A stretch of 64,000 nucleotides of DNA, taken from contig JACPUU010000022.1 in NCBI GenBank assembly GCA_016192075.1, positions 179,852 through 243,851 on the forward strand, given 5' to 3'. Both the position numbers and the translations under genes were made by a program. Origin of the DNA: Bacteroidota bacterium. GTDB taxonomy: Bacteria; Bacteroidota; Bacteroidia; Flavobacteriales_D; Crocinitomicaceae. Below the pieces are notes generated by a model. The model was not told the DNA's origin and did not search any database. It was given only the letters and a program-made list of their open reading frames with translations. Shown here piece after piece: positions 32,914 to 42,814 of the stretch (position 1 is the stretch's first letter; each line of letters begins with the position of its first letter).

Positions 32914-33555
32914 ATGATCTTACGCAAAGTACTCTCTGAAAACTTTCCCATGCTCACTGAACCGGAGCTAATTGAGGAAATAATGAAAGTTGGTTTTATC
33001 CATGAAGTGGAAACCGGTGAAATACTCATTGACATTGGTGAAACCATCGTAAATATGCCAATGCTGATCGAAGGTTCTATCAAAATCATTCGCGAAGACG
33101 AAGAAGGAAATGAAATGTTTCTTTATTATGTGAATGCCGGGAATACCTGCGCGGCCTCGCTGACATCGGGTTTTGGAAATCAGAAAAGTACGATTCGTGC
33201 TATTGTGGAAGAGCGCGCTACGTTCCTCGCCATTCCGGTAAAATACATCGACCCCTGGATGGCTAAATACGCATCATGGAGAGCGTTTATTTTAAATACC
33301 TACAATCTGAAATTTGAAGAAGTACTTAAAGTGGTTGACCTGCTTGCCTTTAAAAATATGGATGACCGTATTGCCAACTACCTGCATGAAAAATCAGAAC
33401 TTCATCATTCTAAAATTTTGAAATTGTCTCACCAGGAAATTGCTATTGACCTGAATACCTCACGGGAAGTAGTTTCACGGATTCTGAAGCAAATGGAGAA
33501 AACCGGTTTGATTCACATTGGCCGCGGGCAACTGGAACTACTTGGGCAGCGTTAA
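32914..33555 (+). CDS. Crp/Fnr-family transcriptional regulator
   Basis: This 213-residue regulator has an N-terminal cyclic-nucleotide-binding-like beta-roll (about 1-130) and a C-terminal winged helix with LSHQEIAIDLNTSREVVSRILKQ near residues 168-190. The recognition helix has the S-R-E-x-x-S-R pattern of Fnr-like proteins that read TGA/TCA half-sites. The N-terminus lacks the cysteine cluster of oxygen-sensing FNR, so it would not carry a [4Fe-4S]. A different signal is implied. It is the only Crp/Fnr gene in the window and lies 2.6 kb beyond bcrC, making it a candidate for the dyads at 2721 and 30479. That link is inference, since Bacteroidota usually encode several such proteins. Confidence 0.85.
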   Translation: MILRKVLSENFPMLTEPELIEEIMKVGFIHEVETGEILIDIGETIVNMPMLIEGSIKIIREDEEGNEMFLYYVNAGNTCAASLTSGFGNQKSTIRAIVEERATFLAIPVKYIDPWMAKYASWRAFILNTYNLKFEEVLKVVDLLAFKNMDDRIANYLHEKSELHHSKILKLSHQEIAIDLNTSREVVSRILKQMEKTGLIHIGRGQLELLGQR

Positions 33556-33629
33556 TTGGTGACCGCTTTATCCCTGCATACGTCCGGAAATTTTCTTAAA
33601 CCCCAGCTTTTATTTATCCAAAAACAAGT

Positions 33630-33852
33630 ACTTCTGAAATCCGTCCAATCCGCTTCATCCGTGTTCTAAAAAAACCCAAATCAGAACACTGATAACACAG
33701 ATGCGACGGATAAAAACGGATATGATTTATCTTAAAAAAAACACTTCTGAAATCCGTGAAAAATCCGCCCAATCCGCTTCATCCGTGTTCTAAAGAACCC
33801 TAATCAGAACACTGATAACACAGATGCGACGGATAAAAACGGATATGATTTA
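33630..33852. repeat. Two direct copies of a hairpin-forming intergenic repeat
   Basis: Copy 1 (33630-33729) and copy 2 (33743-33852) are nearly identical and differ by a short insertion after CTGAAATCCGT. Within each, ATCCGCTTCATCCGTGTT pairs imperfectly (14 of 18) with AACACAGATGCGACGGAT about 30 bp later, so the transcript could fold. They fill the 333-bp gap between the Crp/Fnr gene and the convergent phosphatase gene. No coding potential was seen. They resemble dispersed palindromic repeats known from Bacteroidota genomes. Confidence 0.8.
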
Positions 33853-33888
33853 CTAAAACGGAGTTGTCCTAACTATTCTAAACCCGGT

Positions 33889-35130
33889 TTAAAAAATACG
33901 GCAACTCAAAATAGCCGTATCATCTACGTAGCGTCTTGAACCCCTCCAATCATCTAGCTTAGAGAAAATAATTTCATTCAGATCTTCCATTGAAAGCGGG
34001 TAAAAACTCTGAACAATTTTTGTCAGACGTTCGGTTTCAAACTGCTCATCGGTATTATTTTCCAGTTCAACAACCCCATCGGTATAAAGAATCAGCGTGG
34101 TGTTATTCTGAATTTCAATTTCACCGCTGTCAATGAACGGTATTTCTTCAAGCATACCCAGCCCGATGCAACCCTTGTTGAGAAACGAAGATGCTTTTCC
34201 ACGAATCAGAATAGGCCAGTTGTGTCCCGCATTGATGTATTTTAATTTACGGGTTTTGGAATTGTATTCTGCAATAAAAAACGTGATGAATTTTTCACCG
34301 CTGGCGCTTGCAAAAACCTGTTTGTTTAATTCAATGATCAGCTCTTTCAATTCAAGCCTGCGGTAATTATACATGGTACGCACCGTTGCCTGAAAATTAG
34401 CCATGAGCATGGCTGCTGAAATTCCCTTACCGCTGACATCGGCAATACAAATGATAAACTCATCTTCATTCAGCTGAATGTAGTCGTAATAATCTCCGCT
34501 CACCTTGTTATGAGACAAATATTTTGCAGAGATGTCTATTTTATGATTGGATGGCAGGTTATGCGGATAAAGTAATTTCTGCATTTCAGATGCCTGCTCC
34601 AGCTCACGTTTTACCAGTTCCTGCTTCACGCTTTCTTTTGCCATGCGTTTATTCTCAATGGCAACCACAATAATGTTGGTGAGTGTTTGTATAAAATTCA
34701 GATTGGCAAAAGCTACCTGCGGATTCGTCTGCAGTTCTTTCAGGCCTCCAATAACCAGGTAAGCCAGTGCATTTTCTTTGTGTAATACCGGAATAATCAC
34801 ATCAAAATCATTCAGTGATTTTTTGTAGGATGATTCAATCACGGTAATTTCTCTGAACCGCAAAATATCGCGTTCAACGTTGATATCTTTTATGGTTCCC
34901 TTGATACCGGTTTTTACCAGAATCTGCCATCCGCGCTGATTTGTAAACAGAATGAATTTTCGAAGTCCAAGCTGTTCCTGCAGAATATAATGATAAAGCC
35001 GGATCAGCTCATCAACCGGTTTGTTCAGGTTGATGGTTTTGGTGATTTCCAAAAGTGAATTCAGCTTAAAGTCTTTTGCTTTAAGCCTGTTCTCTAATTC
35101 CAGCAATATTTTTTCAGGAACGAGTGTCAT
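33889..35130 (-). CDS. SpoIIE/PP2C-type serine phosphatase with GAF-like sensor domain
   Basis: This 413-residue protein has an N-terminal sensor region (about 40-165) resembling a GAF domain, then a coiled segment (AKESVKQELVKRELEQASEMQKLLYP) typical of the linker in RsbU-like phosphatases, and a C-terminal PP2C domain. Metal-binding motifs CIADVSGKGISAAMLMA, INAGHNWPIL and LYTDGVVELEN are intact. Such enzymes dephosphorylate anti-sigma antagonist proteins or other Ser/Thr phosphoproteins. No partner-switch genes are adjacent. It overlaps the LpxD-like gene by 4 bp. Confidence 0.85.
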   Translation of the reverse strand: MTLVPEKILLELENRLKAKDFKLNSLLEITKTINLNKPVDELIRLYHYILQEQLGLRKFILFTNQRGWQILVKTGIKGTIKDINVERDILRFREITVIESSYKKSLNDFDVIIPVLHKENALAYLVIGGLKELQTNPQVAFANLNFIQTLTNIIVVAIENKRMAKESVKQELVKRELEQASEMQKLLYPHNLPSNHKIDISAKYLSHNKVSGDYYDYIQLNEDEFIICIADVSGKGISAAMLMANFQATVRTMYNYRRLELKELIIELNKQVFASASGEKFITFFIAEYNSKTRKLKYINAGHNWPILIRGKASSFLNKGCIGLGMLEEIPFIDSGEIEIQNNTTLILYTDGVVELENNTDEQFETERLTKIVQSFYPLSMEDLNEIIFSKLDDWRGSRRYVDDTAILSCRIF

Positions 35131-36056
35131 AAATTTTCAATGATGCCCGGCAATTTTCGCAGGGCAGCCATTTCACGTAAAACGGTTCTTGCATCGTTGG
35201 CCGGTGATCCAAAATAGGTGGCATTTCCTGCAAGGCTGCGGGCAACGCCTGACTGCGCCTGAACAACGGCATTTTCACCAATGGTCACATCACTGGTTAC
35301 ACCAACCTGCCCCCAAAGTGTTACATTGTCTTCAATAACGACACACCCTGCAATACCCACATTTGCCGCAAAAAGGCAATTTTTACCCACTACGGTGTCA
35401 TGCCCGACATGTACCTGGTTATCAATTTTAGTTCCTTCACCAATAATGGTATCGCCCGTTACACCGCGGTCAATGGTTGTCATGGCGCCTATTTCAACCC
35501 TGCTTTTCAGAATTGTCCGGCCGCAGGTATGCATGCGGTGGTAACCGTCTTTTTTCTTTTTGTAATAAAAGGCACTGTGACCGATAACAGCATTAGGGCC
35601 CACCACCACGTCGTCTTCAACAATTGTATAATCGCAGAGAACAGCGCCTGACAGAATTGTGGAGTTTTTTCCAATGCTTACATGGTGACCAATCGAAACA
35701 TTCGGATGAACAACTGAACCTTCACCAATGGTAAAATTATCACCGATTATTTTTGTCCACACTTTGTAGGGTGAATGATGCAGTGTAATTTTATTAAACG
35801 CATCAAAGGGTGCGTCTGAAATAATAATGGCTTTACCTGCCGGAATTTCTTCTACTGCTTTATCAATTATTATAATATCAGCTTTGCTGTTCAGCGCTTT
35901 TTTATAATATTTCGGATGATCTACAAACACAATATCACCGGGTTCAACTTTATGAATTTCATTAATACCGGTAACAGGCATTTGCGGGTCTCCGACAAAA
36001 GTGCACCCTAAAAATTCTGCAATACTTTGCAGTGTCTGAGGAGTTGAAAATTTCAT
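35127..36056 (-). CDS. LpxD-like UDP-3-O-acylglucosamine N-acyltransferase
   Basis: This 309-residue protein has an N-terminal nucleotide-binding domain (LAEFLGCTFVGDPQMPV, DIVFVDHPKYYKKAL) and a left-handed beta helix of hexapeptide repeats from about 105 to 270, including VHVGHDTVVGKN with a candidate catalytic histidine and IGAMTTIDRGVTGDT. LpxD adds the N-linked acyl chain in lipid A synthesis. It is shorter than classical LpxD (about 340), and Bacteroidota often carry a second LpxD-like paralog of this size, so it may not be the main lipid A enzyme. Confidence 0.8.
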   Translation of the reverse strand: MKFSTPQTLQSIAEFLGCTFVGDPQMPVTGINEIHKVEPGDIVFVDHPKYYKKALNSKADIIIIDKAVEEIPAGKAIIISDAPFDAFNKITLHHSPYKVWTKIIGDNFTIGEGSVVHPNVSIGHHVSIGKNSTILSGAVLCDYTIVEDDVVVGPNAVIGHSAFYYKKKKDGYHRMHTCGRTILKSRVEIGAMTTIDRGVTGDTIIGEGTKIDNQVHVGHDTVVGKNCLFAANVGIAGCVVIEDNVTLWGQVGVTSDVTIGENAVVQAQSGVARSLAGNATYFGSPANDARTVLREMAALRKLPGIIENL

Positions 36057-36263
36057 GTAAACAGATTAATCCAATGTAAAGGTACTGAAACCCTTGCCGG
36101 CAGTGACTTACTGCCTGTTATAGTTATGAAACACCCGTTGTTAGTTCGTTGACCGCTCATTTACAACAAGTTCTGCTATTAATTACAGACCACAGCGAAG
36201 TACTTCACGGGGCATGCAGAAATAGCCGGAAAATTGCTCTGAAATCGTTATTTTTGGGACGGA

Positions 36264-38735
36264 ATGAAATTACGGATACTAACTCTGCTGCTGGTTTTAC
36301 CAGCCCTGATAAGTCTTGGACAGACGACCGTCATTGAAGGGCACGTAACCGATTCTATTACAGGCAAGGGCATTGTTTTTGTAAAAGTTAAGCACCAATA
36401 CAGCGGCATTGGAGCGTTTACTGACACATCGGGCTTTTACTCCATCAAAACCAATCAGCCTTCAGATACCCTTGAATTTATTTGCATAGGCTATAAAACC
36501 GTTAAGCGGGCACTGATTCCCGGGCAAAAACAAGTCATTGACGTTCAGCTTTCACCCGCAGCCAAAAACCTGACAGAGGTGGTTGTAGAAGCGGGTGACA
36601 ACCCGGCGTGGCGCATTCTGGACTCGGTACGGGCACACCGCAGTGAAAATGACCCTGAAAACAAAACAGCCTATCAGTGTGAGGTATACAACAAGCTTCA
36701 GTTTGACGTCAACAACATGTCTGAAAAATTTCAGGATCGTAAAGTGTTTGAAAATTTTGATTTCATAATGGATTACATGGACTCTGTAAACGGTGAAAAT
36801 TACCTGCCTGTTTTGCTGACAGAGTCCATTTCTGATTATTACTTCCGCAGTCCCCCGGCGCAGCGGCACGAGGTTATTAAAGCAACGCGAATTACCGGTG
36901 TTGATTACCTGCAATTAGGGCAGTTTACCGGAGACATGTATCAGAATGTAAACCTGTATTCAAATTACATGGATCTTTTTGCACGTGATTTTATGAGTCC
37001 GGTAGCTGAAGGAGCAAAGCTTTTTTACAAACATTACCTGCAAGACAATGATACCATTGACGGTGAGGTATTTTATCATATCAAATTTACCCCGCGCCGC
37101 TCAGGTGAAGCTTTGTTTGAAGGTGAGTTCTGGGTGCATCAGCCAACGTTTGCCATTACACGGATTATAGCAAAAATACCGGCAGACATTAACCTTAACT
37201 ATGTTTCAGGTTTTTATGTAGAGCAGACGTGTGAGCAGGTTGAACCTGGTGTATGGATGATGACGAATGAAAAAATGCTGGCCAATTTTGACCTTTTTAA
37301 TGAGGCAGATGATTCGCGCCTGATGGGGGCCACCGTACACAAAAACACCACGCGCCGTTACTTTGTATTTGACCAGCCTAAAGAACTTGATTTTTATTTG
37401 ATGGATGTACAGATACTGGACAGTGCAGCAAACAGGGATGACGTTTATTGGGAGGCTGCCAGGCATACTGATTTGAACGAAGAAGAACAAGGGGTTATTG
37501 AGATGGTTGACTCGCTGAAAGAAAACCGTACCTACAAGTTTTATGAAAACCTGACTTATTTTTCATACACCGGATTCTGGCGCTGGAAAAAAATTGAAAT
37601 CGGAAATCTGTATTCAATTTACAACCGCAATGTGGTTGAGGGTGACCGCCTGATGCTGTCGTTAAGAACATCCAACCGCTTTAGTAAAAAAGTAGAAATA
37701 TCCACATTTGGCATTTATGGCTTTGGTGATAAGCAATACAAATACGGCGCATCCGTACGCTGGAAAATATCCAATGCCCCGCGTGAAATGCTTCGTTTTG
37801 CCTACAAAAAACGAATAGAGCAACTGGGGCTTGCCTCTTCCATCGGAGACATTGGAAACTCCTTTACAACACTTTTTTCAGCCGGCCCGCTGGATAAACT
37901 CACCATGGTTGACCAGGGCAGCATTTCGTTTGAGAAAGATTATAAAATTGACATGCGCACCTTTCACGCTGTGGAGTGGAAACATTTTACACCACTGGGC
38001 AGTTCAGATTACAGCCGTATAGACCCTTTTGGTGACACCCTTAAAATTACCGGGCTTACGTCATTTGAAATCCGTAACCAGATCATGTACACCCGGGAAG
38101 AAAAATTCCTGGCCGGTCAGTTTGACCGTTATTCCCTGGGATCACGCAAACCCATTGTATCACTCACCCACACCTGGGGCATTAAGGGGGTGCTGGGCAG
38201 CCAATATAATTTTCACCGCCTTGATTTTGCCTGGGATCACCGGCCCAAAATCGGTTTCCTGGGAAAACTTCATTACACCGTTTATGCGGGAAAGATATTC
38301 GGAACCGTACCCTATCCCTTTCTGGAGGTTCACCAGGGCAATGAAACCTATTACCTCCAGATAACCACCATGAACCTGATGAATTATTATGAATTTATCA
38401 GTGATGAATGGGTGGGCATTAACTTTGAGCACTACCTGATGGGACTCATCACCGACCGCATTCCGCTGATCAAAAAACTGGAGTTACGCATTGTTTACTC
38501 AGCCAAAATGGTCATTGGCCGCTATAATCCCAAGCACAATGCCGAAATGCTGCTGCCCTACTATTCGCACAAATTCTCATATCCTTACTATGAAGTGAGT
38601 GCCGGTTTTGAAAATATCTTTAAATTTATACGAGTTGACGCAATCTGGCGTTTATCCTATCGTGATCATGTGAACTTATACGGTGAACCCATCAAAAACT
38701 TTGGCGTTAAGTTTACATTCTCTGCAGATTTTTAA
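36264..38735 (+). CDS. DUF5686 outer-membrane protein with carboxypeptidase-regulatory-like domain
   Basis: This 823-residue protein has a signal peptide (MKLRILTLLLVLPALISLGQ), a carboxypeptidase-D regulatory-like domain at about 22-105 (VIEGHVTDSITGKGIVFVKV), and a long remainder matching the DUF5686 type seen in Bacteroidota, which ends in a barrel-like segment rich in alternating aromatic residues. The final residue is phenylalanine, typical of outer-membrane barrels. The function is unknown. It is followed 3 bp later by an LptB-like ATPase gene. Confidence 0.82.
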   Translation: MKLRILTLLLVLPALISLGQTTVIEGHVTDSITGKGIVFVKVKHQYSGIGAFTDTSGFYSIKTNQPSDTLEFICIGYKTVKRALIPGQKQVIDVQLSPAAKNLTEVVVEAGDNPAWRILDSVRAHRSENDPENKTAYQCEVYNKLQFDVNNMSEKFQDRKVFENFDFIMDYMDSVNGENYLPVLLTESISDYYFRSPPAQRHEVIKATRITGVDYLQLGQFTGDMYQNVNLYSNYMDLFARDFMSPVAEGAKLFYKHYLQDNDTIDGEVFYHIKFTPRRSGEALFEGEFWVHQPTFAITRIIAKIPADINLNYVSGFYVEQTCEQVEPGVWMMTNEKMLANFDLFNEADDSRLMGATVHKNTTRRYFVFDQPKELDFYLMDVQILDSAANRDDVYWEAARHTDLNEEEQGVIEMVDSLKENRTYKFYENLTYFSYTGFWRWKKIEIGNLYSIYNRNVVEGDRLMLSLRTSNRFSKKVEISTFGIYGFGDKQYKYGASVRWKISNAPREMLRFAYKKRIEQLGLASSIGDIGNSFTTLFSAGPLDKLTMVDQGSISFEKDYKIDMRTFHAVEWKHFTPLGSSDYSRIDPFGDTLKITGLTSFEIRNQIMYTREEKFLAGQFDRYSLGSRKPIVSLTHTWGIKGVLGSQYNFHRLDFAWDHRPKIGFLGKLHYTVYAGKIFGTVPYPFLEVHQGNETYYLQITTMNLMNYYEFISDEWVGINFEHYLMGLITDRIPLIKKLELRIVYSAKMVIGRYNPKHNAEMLLPYYSHKFSYPYYEVSAGFENIFKFIRVDAIWRLSYRDHVNLYGEPIKNFGVKFTFSADF

Positions 38736-38738
38736 AAA

Positions 38739-39947
38739 ATGAAACTACGAACAGAAAATATTCATAAGACCTACAAGGGAAGACAAGTAGTGAACGGCGT
38801 ATCAGTAGAGGTTAACCAGGGAGAAATTGTGGGCCTGCTGGGCCCCAACGGCGCCGGAAAAACAACGTCGTTTTACATGATTGTCGGGCTCATTTCACCC
38901 AATGAAGGGCATGTATACCTGGATGATGTTGACATTACCCATTCTGCCATGTATAAGCGTGCTAAACTCGGGATTGGTTATTTACCGCAGGAAGTTTCTG
39001 TATTTCGAAAAATGACGGTTGAAGACAATGTGATGGCAGTGCTTGAAATGACCAAACTGAATAAAGAAGAACGCAAAGCACGGCTTGAAGTGCTGCTGGA
39101 TGAATTTGGCCTGCAGCATGTGCGCAAAAATTTGGGTCAGAGTTTGTCAGGCGGTGAAAAACGACGGACCGAAATTGCGCGTGCTTTGGCTACAGACCCT
39201 AAATTTATTTTGCTGGATGAGCCTTTTGCCGGTGTTGACCCCATTGCGGTTGAAGACATTCAGAAAATTGTCTGGAAACTGAAAAGTAAAAACATTGGTG
39301 TTTTAATCACAGACCACAATGTGCAGGAAACCTTGTCTATTACTGACCGCACCTACCTGCTTTTTGAAGGCAGCATTCTGCGTTCTGGTTCTGCTGAAGA
39401 ACTGGCAGCTGACCCTCAGGTGCGTAAAGTTTACCTGGGACAGAATTTTGAATTGCGAAGGACGGATTTTTCACAAACACAGGTTGTGAATGAAGAAAAA
39501 CGCGAGGCCGAATTTAAATCAGATGAACAACGAAATGCAGCATACATTTCAAATATCATAAACCTGGCCCGTAAATCACAGGCTAAGTTAAATCCGAAGT
39601 TAAACGTACGCTATTACGAAGACTTACTGGAAGACACCAAAATTGACGAATTGATAATGCGCGTAAACGAACTGAAAACCTATTTCAATTCAGTTGCGTT
39701 GGGTAAACGGGCAAGCGAACTTCACCGGAAAATCAGTTTTGGCCCTTTATCAAACTACTATACGCATGCCTTTAAATGGGCTATTATCTATAACGTACTG
39801 GCATTTGTGCCGCCGTTGAATCTTTTGCTGATTATTCCAAATTACAAAAGAATGAAGCGCTGTAAAGAAGATCTGGCCCTGCTCATAACAAAACTTGAAG
39901 CCATGCGGCACCTGGTTGAAAACCCTGATCTGGAAAAAATGCTCTGA
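38739..39947 (+). CDS. lptB: LPS export ABC ATPase with C-terminal extension
   Basis: Residues 1-242 form an LptB-type ATPase: Walker [20 protein letters not shown] (32-50), Q-loop [17 protein letters not shown], signature [15 protein letters not shown], Walker [14 protein letters not shown] and switch [12 protein letters not shown]. LptB drives transfer of lipopolysaccharide through LptFG. Residues 243-402 are an extra region of charged helices followed by a hydrophobic stretch ([19 protein letters not shown]) that could touch the membrane. The usual family length is about 240. The extension matches nothing I can name. Confidence 0.88.
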   Translation: MKLRTENIHKTYKGRQVVNGVSVEVNQGEIVGLLGPNGAGKTTSFYMIVGLISPNEGHVYLDDVDITHSAMYKRAKLGIGYLPQEVSVFRKMTVEDNVMAVLEMTKLNKEERKARLEVLLDEFGLQHVRKNLGQSLSGGEKRRTEIARALATDPKFILLDEPFAGVDPIAVEDIQKIVWKLKSKNIGVLITDHNVQETLSITDRTYLLFEGSILRSGSAEELAADPQVRKVYLGQNFELRRTDFSQTQVVNEEKREAEFKSDEQRNAAYISNIINLARKSQAKLNPKLNVRYYEDLLEDTKIDELIMRVNELKTYFNSVALGKRASELHRKISFGPLSNYYTHAFKWAIIYNVLAFVPPLNLLLIIPNYKRMKRCKEDLALLITKLEAMRHLVENPDLEKML

Positions 39948-40158
39948 GCAATTACCTAAAATCTGCGCTTAAAGGGAACGTTGATGACGCAGGTTTTATA
40001 TGATTTTTGCTGATCTGATTGATTTCTTTATCAGGACTTGTAATTACCCGAAGTATAATCTTTTCCAGTTAACAGATCCTATTTTATCCTAATCCATTGG
40101 CGCTATCTGCATTCCAAAAAAATATGAGTGATTTCAGAATCTGGAAATCATACCACAA

Positions 40159-41400
40159 CTAAACTGACCCTCTGCGTTTGATCACCTGGTTTACCCGCAC
40201 CATTGCAAAAATCGAGATTATACTGATCGTACTTACAATATACCCAACGGTATTGTAATGTTCAATCGGGCTGGTTTCGGTTTCCTGTATGATGATCATT
40301 CCTCCAACCATTGATGCGATACCACCTGCAACATACTGCAGTGATGAACTCACACTCATATAAGCACCGCGGTCGTACTTTTCAGGTAAACCCGAAACGA
40401 GTGCCTGGGAAGGAACCATTCGTCCCATTATTCCGATCATCATACAAACGTTAAAAATCATAATCGCCCACAAGGGTAAAACCGGTAAATTGGTATAGAC
40501 AAGAACTATTACAATTAACCAGATACACGAAAACGTGAACATATTTATTTTAGGATAACGATCACTGAGCCGTCCAAAAACCGGCATTATCAGGAGCGTA
40601 CTTACACCTGCAACCATAAAAAGCCAGGTCAGATTTTCCTGCGAAACGCCCAGGTTGTTAACTGCATAGGCGCTGCCCCAGGGCATCATCATGAATCCAC
40701 CCAGTGAAAGTAAAGCCATTGCCAAAAAACCACTCCGGTATTCGCGTTTTTTTAATGTGCCCCACAAATGTAAAAGTGCATTTCGGTCATTTTTAATCTC
40801 CAGGTGCTTATTGACCGGTTTCAATTTCAGAAGAATCAGAATCCAGATTACAAGCGACAAACCAACGATCATAAAAAACGGCGCTTCCCAATCCCAATAA
40901 TTGGCAATCAACAGGCTTATCGGTATTCCAAGCACCTGGCTTGCTCCAAAGCCCATTTGCAAAAAGCCCATCACCCGGCCACGCTGATTCAATTCAAACA
41001 GATCTGCTACGATTGCCAGCGAAATGGATCCAATCACACCTCCAAAAATTCCGGTAAAGATCCGCGCAGCAACCAGTGTCGGATACGTTGTGGCCAAACC
41101 ACAGAATAGCGTACCTAAAATAAAGCCGATGTAAAAAAACATCAGTAATTTTTTACGATCAAACCGGTCTGCAAAACCCGCTGTTAAAAACGCTGAAATT
41201 CCAGCACTGAAAGCGTATGCTGCCACCACAACTCCAAACTGATCCTGTCTGAGATTCATGGATTTGGTAAGAATATCACCCAGCGGCGACATAACCATAA
41301 AATCAAGTACTACCGTAAACTGGGTGAGAGCAAGAAGGGCGATAACAAGAATCTGGTAAGCAGATAATTTAATGGGAGCAGATTTTTTTTCTGGCTGCAT
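40159..41400 (-). CDS. MFS transporter
   Basis: This 413-residue protein has about twelve hydrophobic segments and a motif-A-like loop FADRFDRKKLLM after helix 2 and FGRLSDRYPKI in the second half, both typical of the major facilitator superfamily (DHA1/AraJ-like drug exporters). The substrate is unknown. There is no overlap with neighbours and no regulatory dyad nearby, so a link to aromatic uptake is not supported. Confidence 0.85.
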   Translation of the reverse strand: MQPEKKSAPIKLSAYQILVIALLALTQFTVVLDFMVMSPLGDILTKSMNLRQDQFGVVVAAYAFSAGISAFLTAGFADRFDRKKLLMFFYIGFILGTLFCGLATTYPTLVAARIFTGIFGGVIGSISLAIVADLFELNQRGRVMGFLQMGFGASQVLGIPISLLIANYWDWEAPFFMIVGLSLVIWILILLKLKPVNKHLEIKNDRNALLHLWGTLKKREYRSGFLAMALLSLGGFMMMPWGSAYAVNNLGVSQENLTWLFMVAGVSTLLIMPVFGRLSDRYPKINMFTFSCIWLIVIVLVYTNLPVLPLWAIMIFNVCMMIGIMGRMVPSQALVSGLPEKYDRGAYMSVSSSLQYVAGGIASMVGGMIIIQETETSPIEHYNTVGYIVSTISIISIFAMVRVNQVIKRRGSV

Positions 41401-41560
41401 AAACTGTTGTTTTTAGTAAGCACTTGTGTACTTAAACCTGTGCTGCTTTTTAACAACAGAAGTGTCATACATGAGATTGGGGGCGACAAAGTTCGCGTAT
41501 TTTATTTGAAGAAACACCATGCATTGTAAATTGTTTTTCTATCGCTAATTTTGCCGTATT

Positions 41561-42046
41561 ATGTCATATACGATCCGGCGAATTGAACAATCAGACAATG
41601 CTGCCCTTGCACAGGTTATCAAAACTGCGCTGGAGGAACAGGGAAATAATAAGCCCGGCACCATTTATTACGATCCGTTGCTGTATGACATGTTCAGTGG
41701 TTACCAAACTGCAGATGCAGTTTACTATGTTGTTATTGAAAACGGAGAATTACTTGGCGGATGCGGTATTGCACGAATCCCTAATCAGTCTGAAAACTAC
41801 TGTGAGCTGCAACGCATGTTTCTGAAAAAAGAGGCACGTGGTAAAGGAGTTGGCGCCGCACTGATGAATAAATGCCTCGACTTTGCCCGGGAAGCCGGGT
41901 ATGACCTGGTTTATATTGAGACGTTCTGCAACATGACGGAGGCCATCCGGCTTTATGAACGGTCAGGCTTTGAGTACATTGATCACCCTCTTGGCAATAC
42001 CGGCCATTTCTCGTGTGACAAGTTTTTGGTGAAACGGGTTTTCTAA
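41561..42046 (+). CDS. GNAT-family N-acetyltransferase
   Basis: This 161-residue protein has the GNAT acetyl-CoA motif A in RMFLKKEARGKGVGAALMNKC (R-G-K-G-V-G-A near residues 95-101) and the motif B region YIETFCNMTEAIRLYERSGF. The acceptor is unknown. It stands alone between an MFS gene on the opposite strand and an intergenic repeat. Confidence 0.83.
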   Translation: MSYTIRRIEQSDNAALAQVIKTALEEQGNNKPGTIYYDPLLYDMFSGYQTADAVYYVVIENGELLGGCGIARIPNQSENYCELQRMFLKKEARGKGVGAALMNKCLDFAREAGYDLVYIETFCNMTEAIRLYERSGFEYIDHPLGNTGHFSCDKFLVKRVF

Positions 42047-42049
42047 TTT

Positions 42050-42228
42050 ACCCCATAGAAAAAATACACATCGAGTTATTGATTTCCGTTTTTGAAAAGA
42101 CCTGTGTGAAACCTATGTTTTCTACTGTGCCTATGTGTTTCAAAGAGAGGCTAAAAATCTACCACATAGGAACATAGTTCACATAGAAAAGGCACATAGA
42201 GTTACTGGTTTCTTTTTTTGAAAAACCC
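42050..42228. repeat. Dispersed intergenic repeat (CTATGTG family)
   Basis: The stretch contains GTGTGAAACCTATGTTTTCTA, TGCCTATGTGTTTCAAAG, AGGCTAAAAATCTACCACAT and AGGAACATAGTTCACATAG in that order. The reverse complement of the 127-bp tandem repeat at 63686-64000 gives nearly the same order, so both belong to one family in opposite orientations. About 1.4 units are present here. No coding potential was seen. It separates the GNAT gene from the convergent maf. Confidence 0.8.
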
Positions 42229-42235
42229 TGAACAA

Positions 42236-42814
42236 TCAGAATTTTTTCAACTCTTCATACACCCGGTGAACGGGCAGCCCCATAACATTGAAATAGGAAC
42301 CTGTCAGTTTTTTGATGGCTACAAAACCAATCCAGTCCTGCGCGCCGTATGAACCGGCTTTATCAAACGGTTTGTATTTTTCAATGTAAAAATCGATTTC
42401 ATACGCTGTAAGCGGGCTGAATTCAACACGTGTGTGTTCACTGAATACCACTTTCTTTTCTTTTGACCGGATACAGACGCCCGTTACGACCAGGTGTTCT
42501 GAATCGGCCAGTGTGTGCAGCATGATCTGAGCCTCCTGAACCGACTTTGGCTTTTCAAGAATTTTTCCGTTATGAATGACGATGGTATCTGAGGTAATGA
42601 TAATCTCATCCGGCTGCATTTCATTCAAAAATTCAGCTGCTTTTTTTTCTGCCAGGTACGCCGGAACATCTTCAGCGTTCATTTCAGCCGGATAATTTTC
42701 TTCTATTTCTTTGATACGGACTTCAAACTCAAGTCCTAATCCTTTCAGTAATTCATGCCTGCGGGGTGATTTGGATGCAAGAATGATTTTTTTGTTTTTG
42801 AGGTTGTCGAGCAT
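42236..42814 (-). CDS. maf: Maf-family nucleotide pyrophosphatase
   Basis: This 192-residue protein has the N-terminal ILASKSPRRHELLKGLGL (7-24), IITSDTIVIHNGKILEKP near 70-87 with the catalytic aspartate, KPFDKAGSYGAQDW near 148 and the C-terminal GSYFNVMGLPVHRVYEEL. Maf proteins hydrolyse non-canonical or modified nucleoside triphosphates (dTTP/UTP or m7GTP subfamilies). The KAGSYGAQ signature suggests the dTTP/UTP subfamily (YhdE type). Confidence 0.9.
   Translation of the reverse strand: MLDNLKNKKIILASKSPRRHELLKGLGLEFEVRIKEIEENYPAEMNAEDVPAYLAEKKAAEFLNEMQPDEIIITSDTIVIHNGKILEKPKSVQEAQIMLHTLADSEHLVVTGVCIRSKEKKVVFSEHTRVEFSPLTAYEIDFYIEKYKPFDKAGSYGAQDWIGFVAIKKLTGSYFNVMGLPVHRVYEELKKF

Noticed and set aside
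39948..40158. Hairpin CTGCG...CGCAG after lptB as a terminator
   Set aside because: The stem is only 5 bp with a loop over 20 nt, so it is too weak to call.
40159..41400. MFS transporter as the aromatic acid importer of the island
   Set aside because: It is 10 kb away, has no shared operator, and resembles drug exporters instead of aromatic acid:proton symporters.
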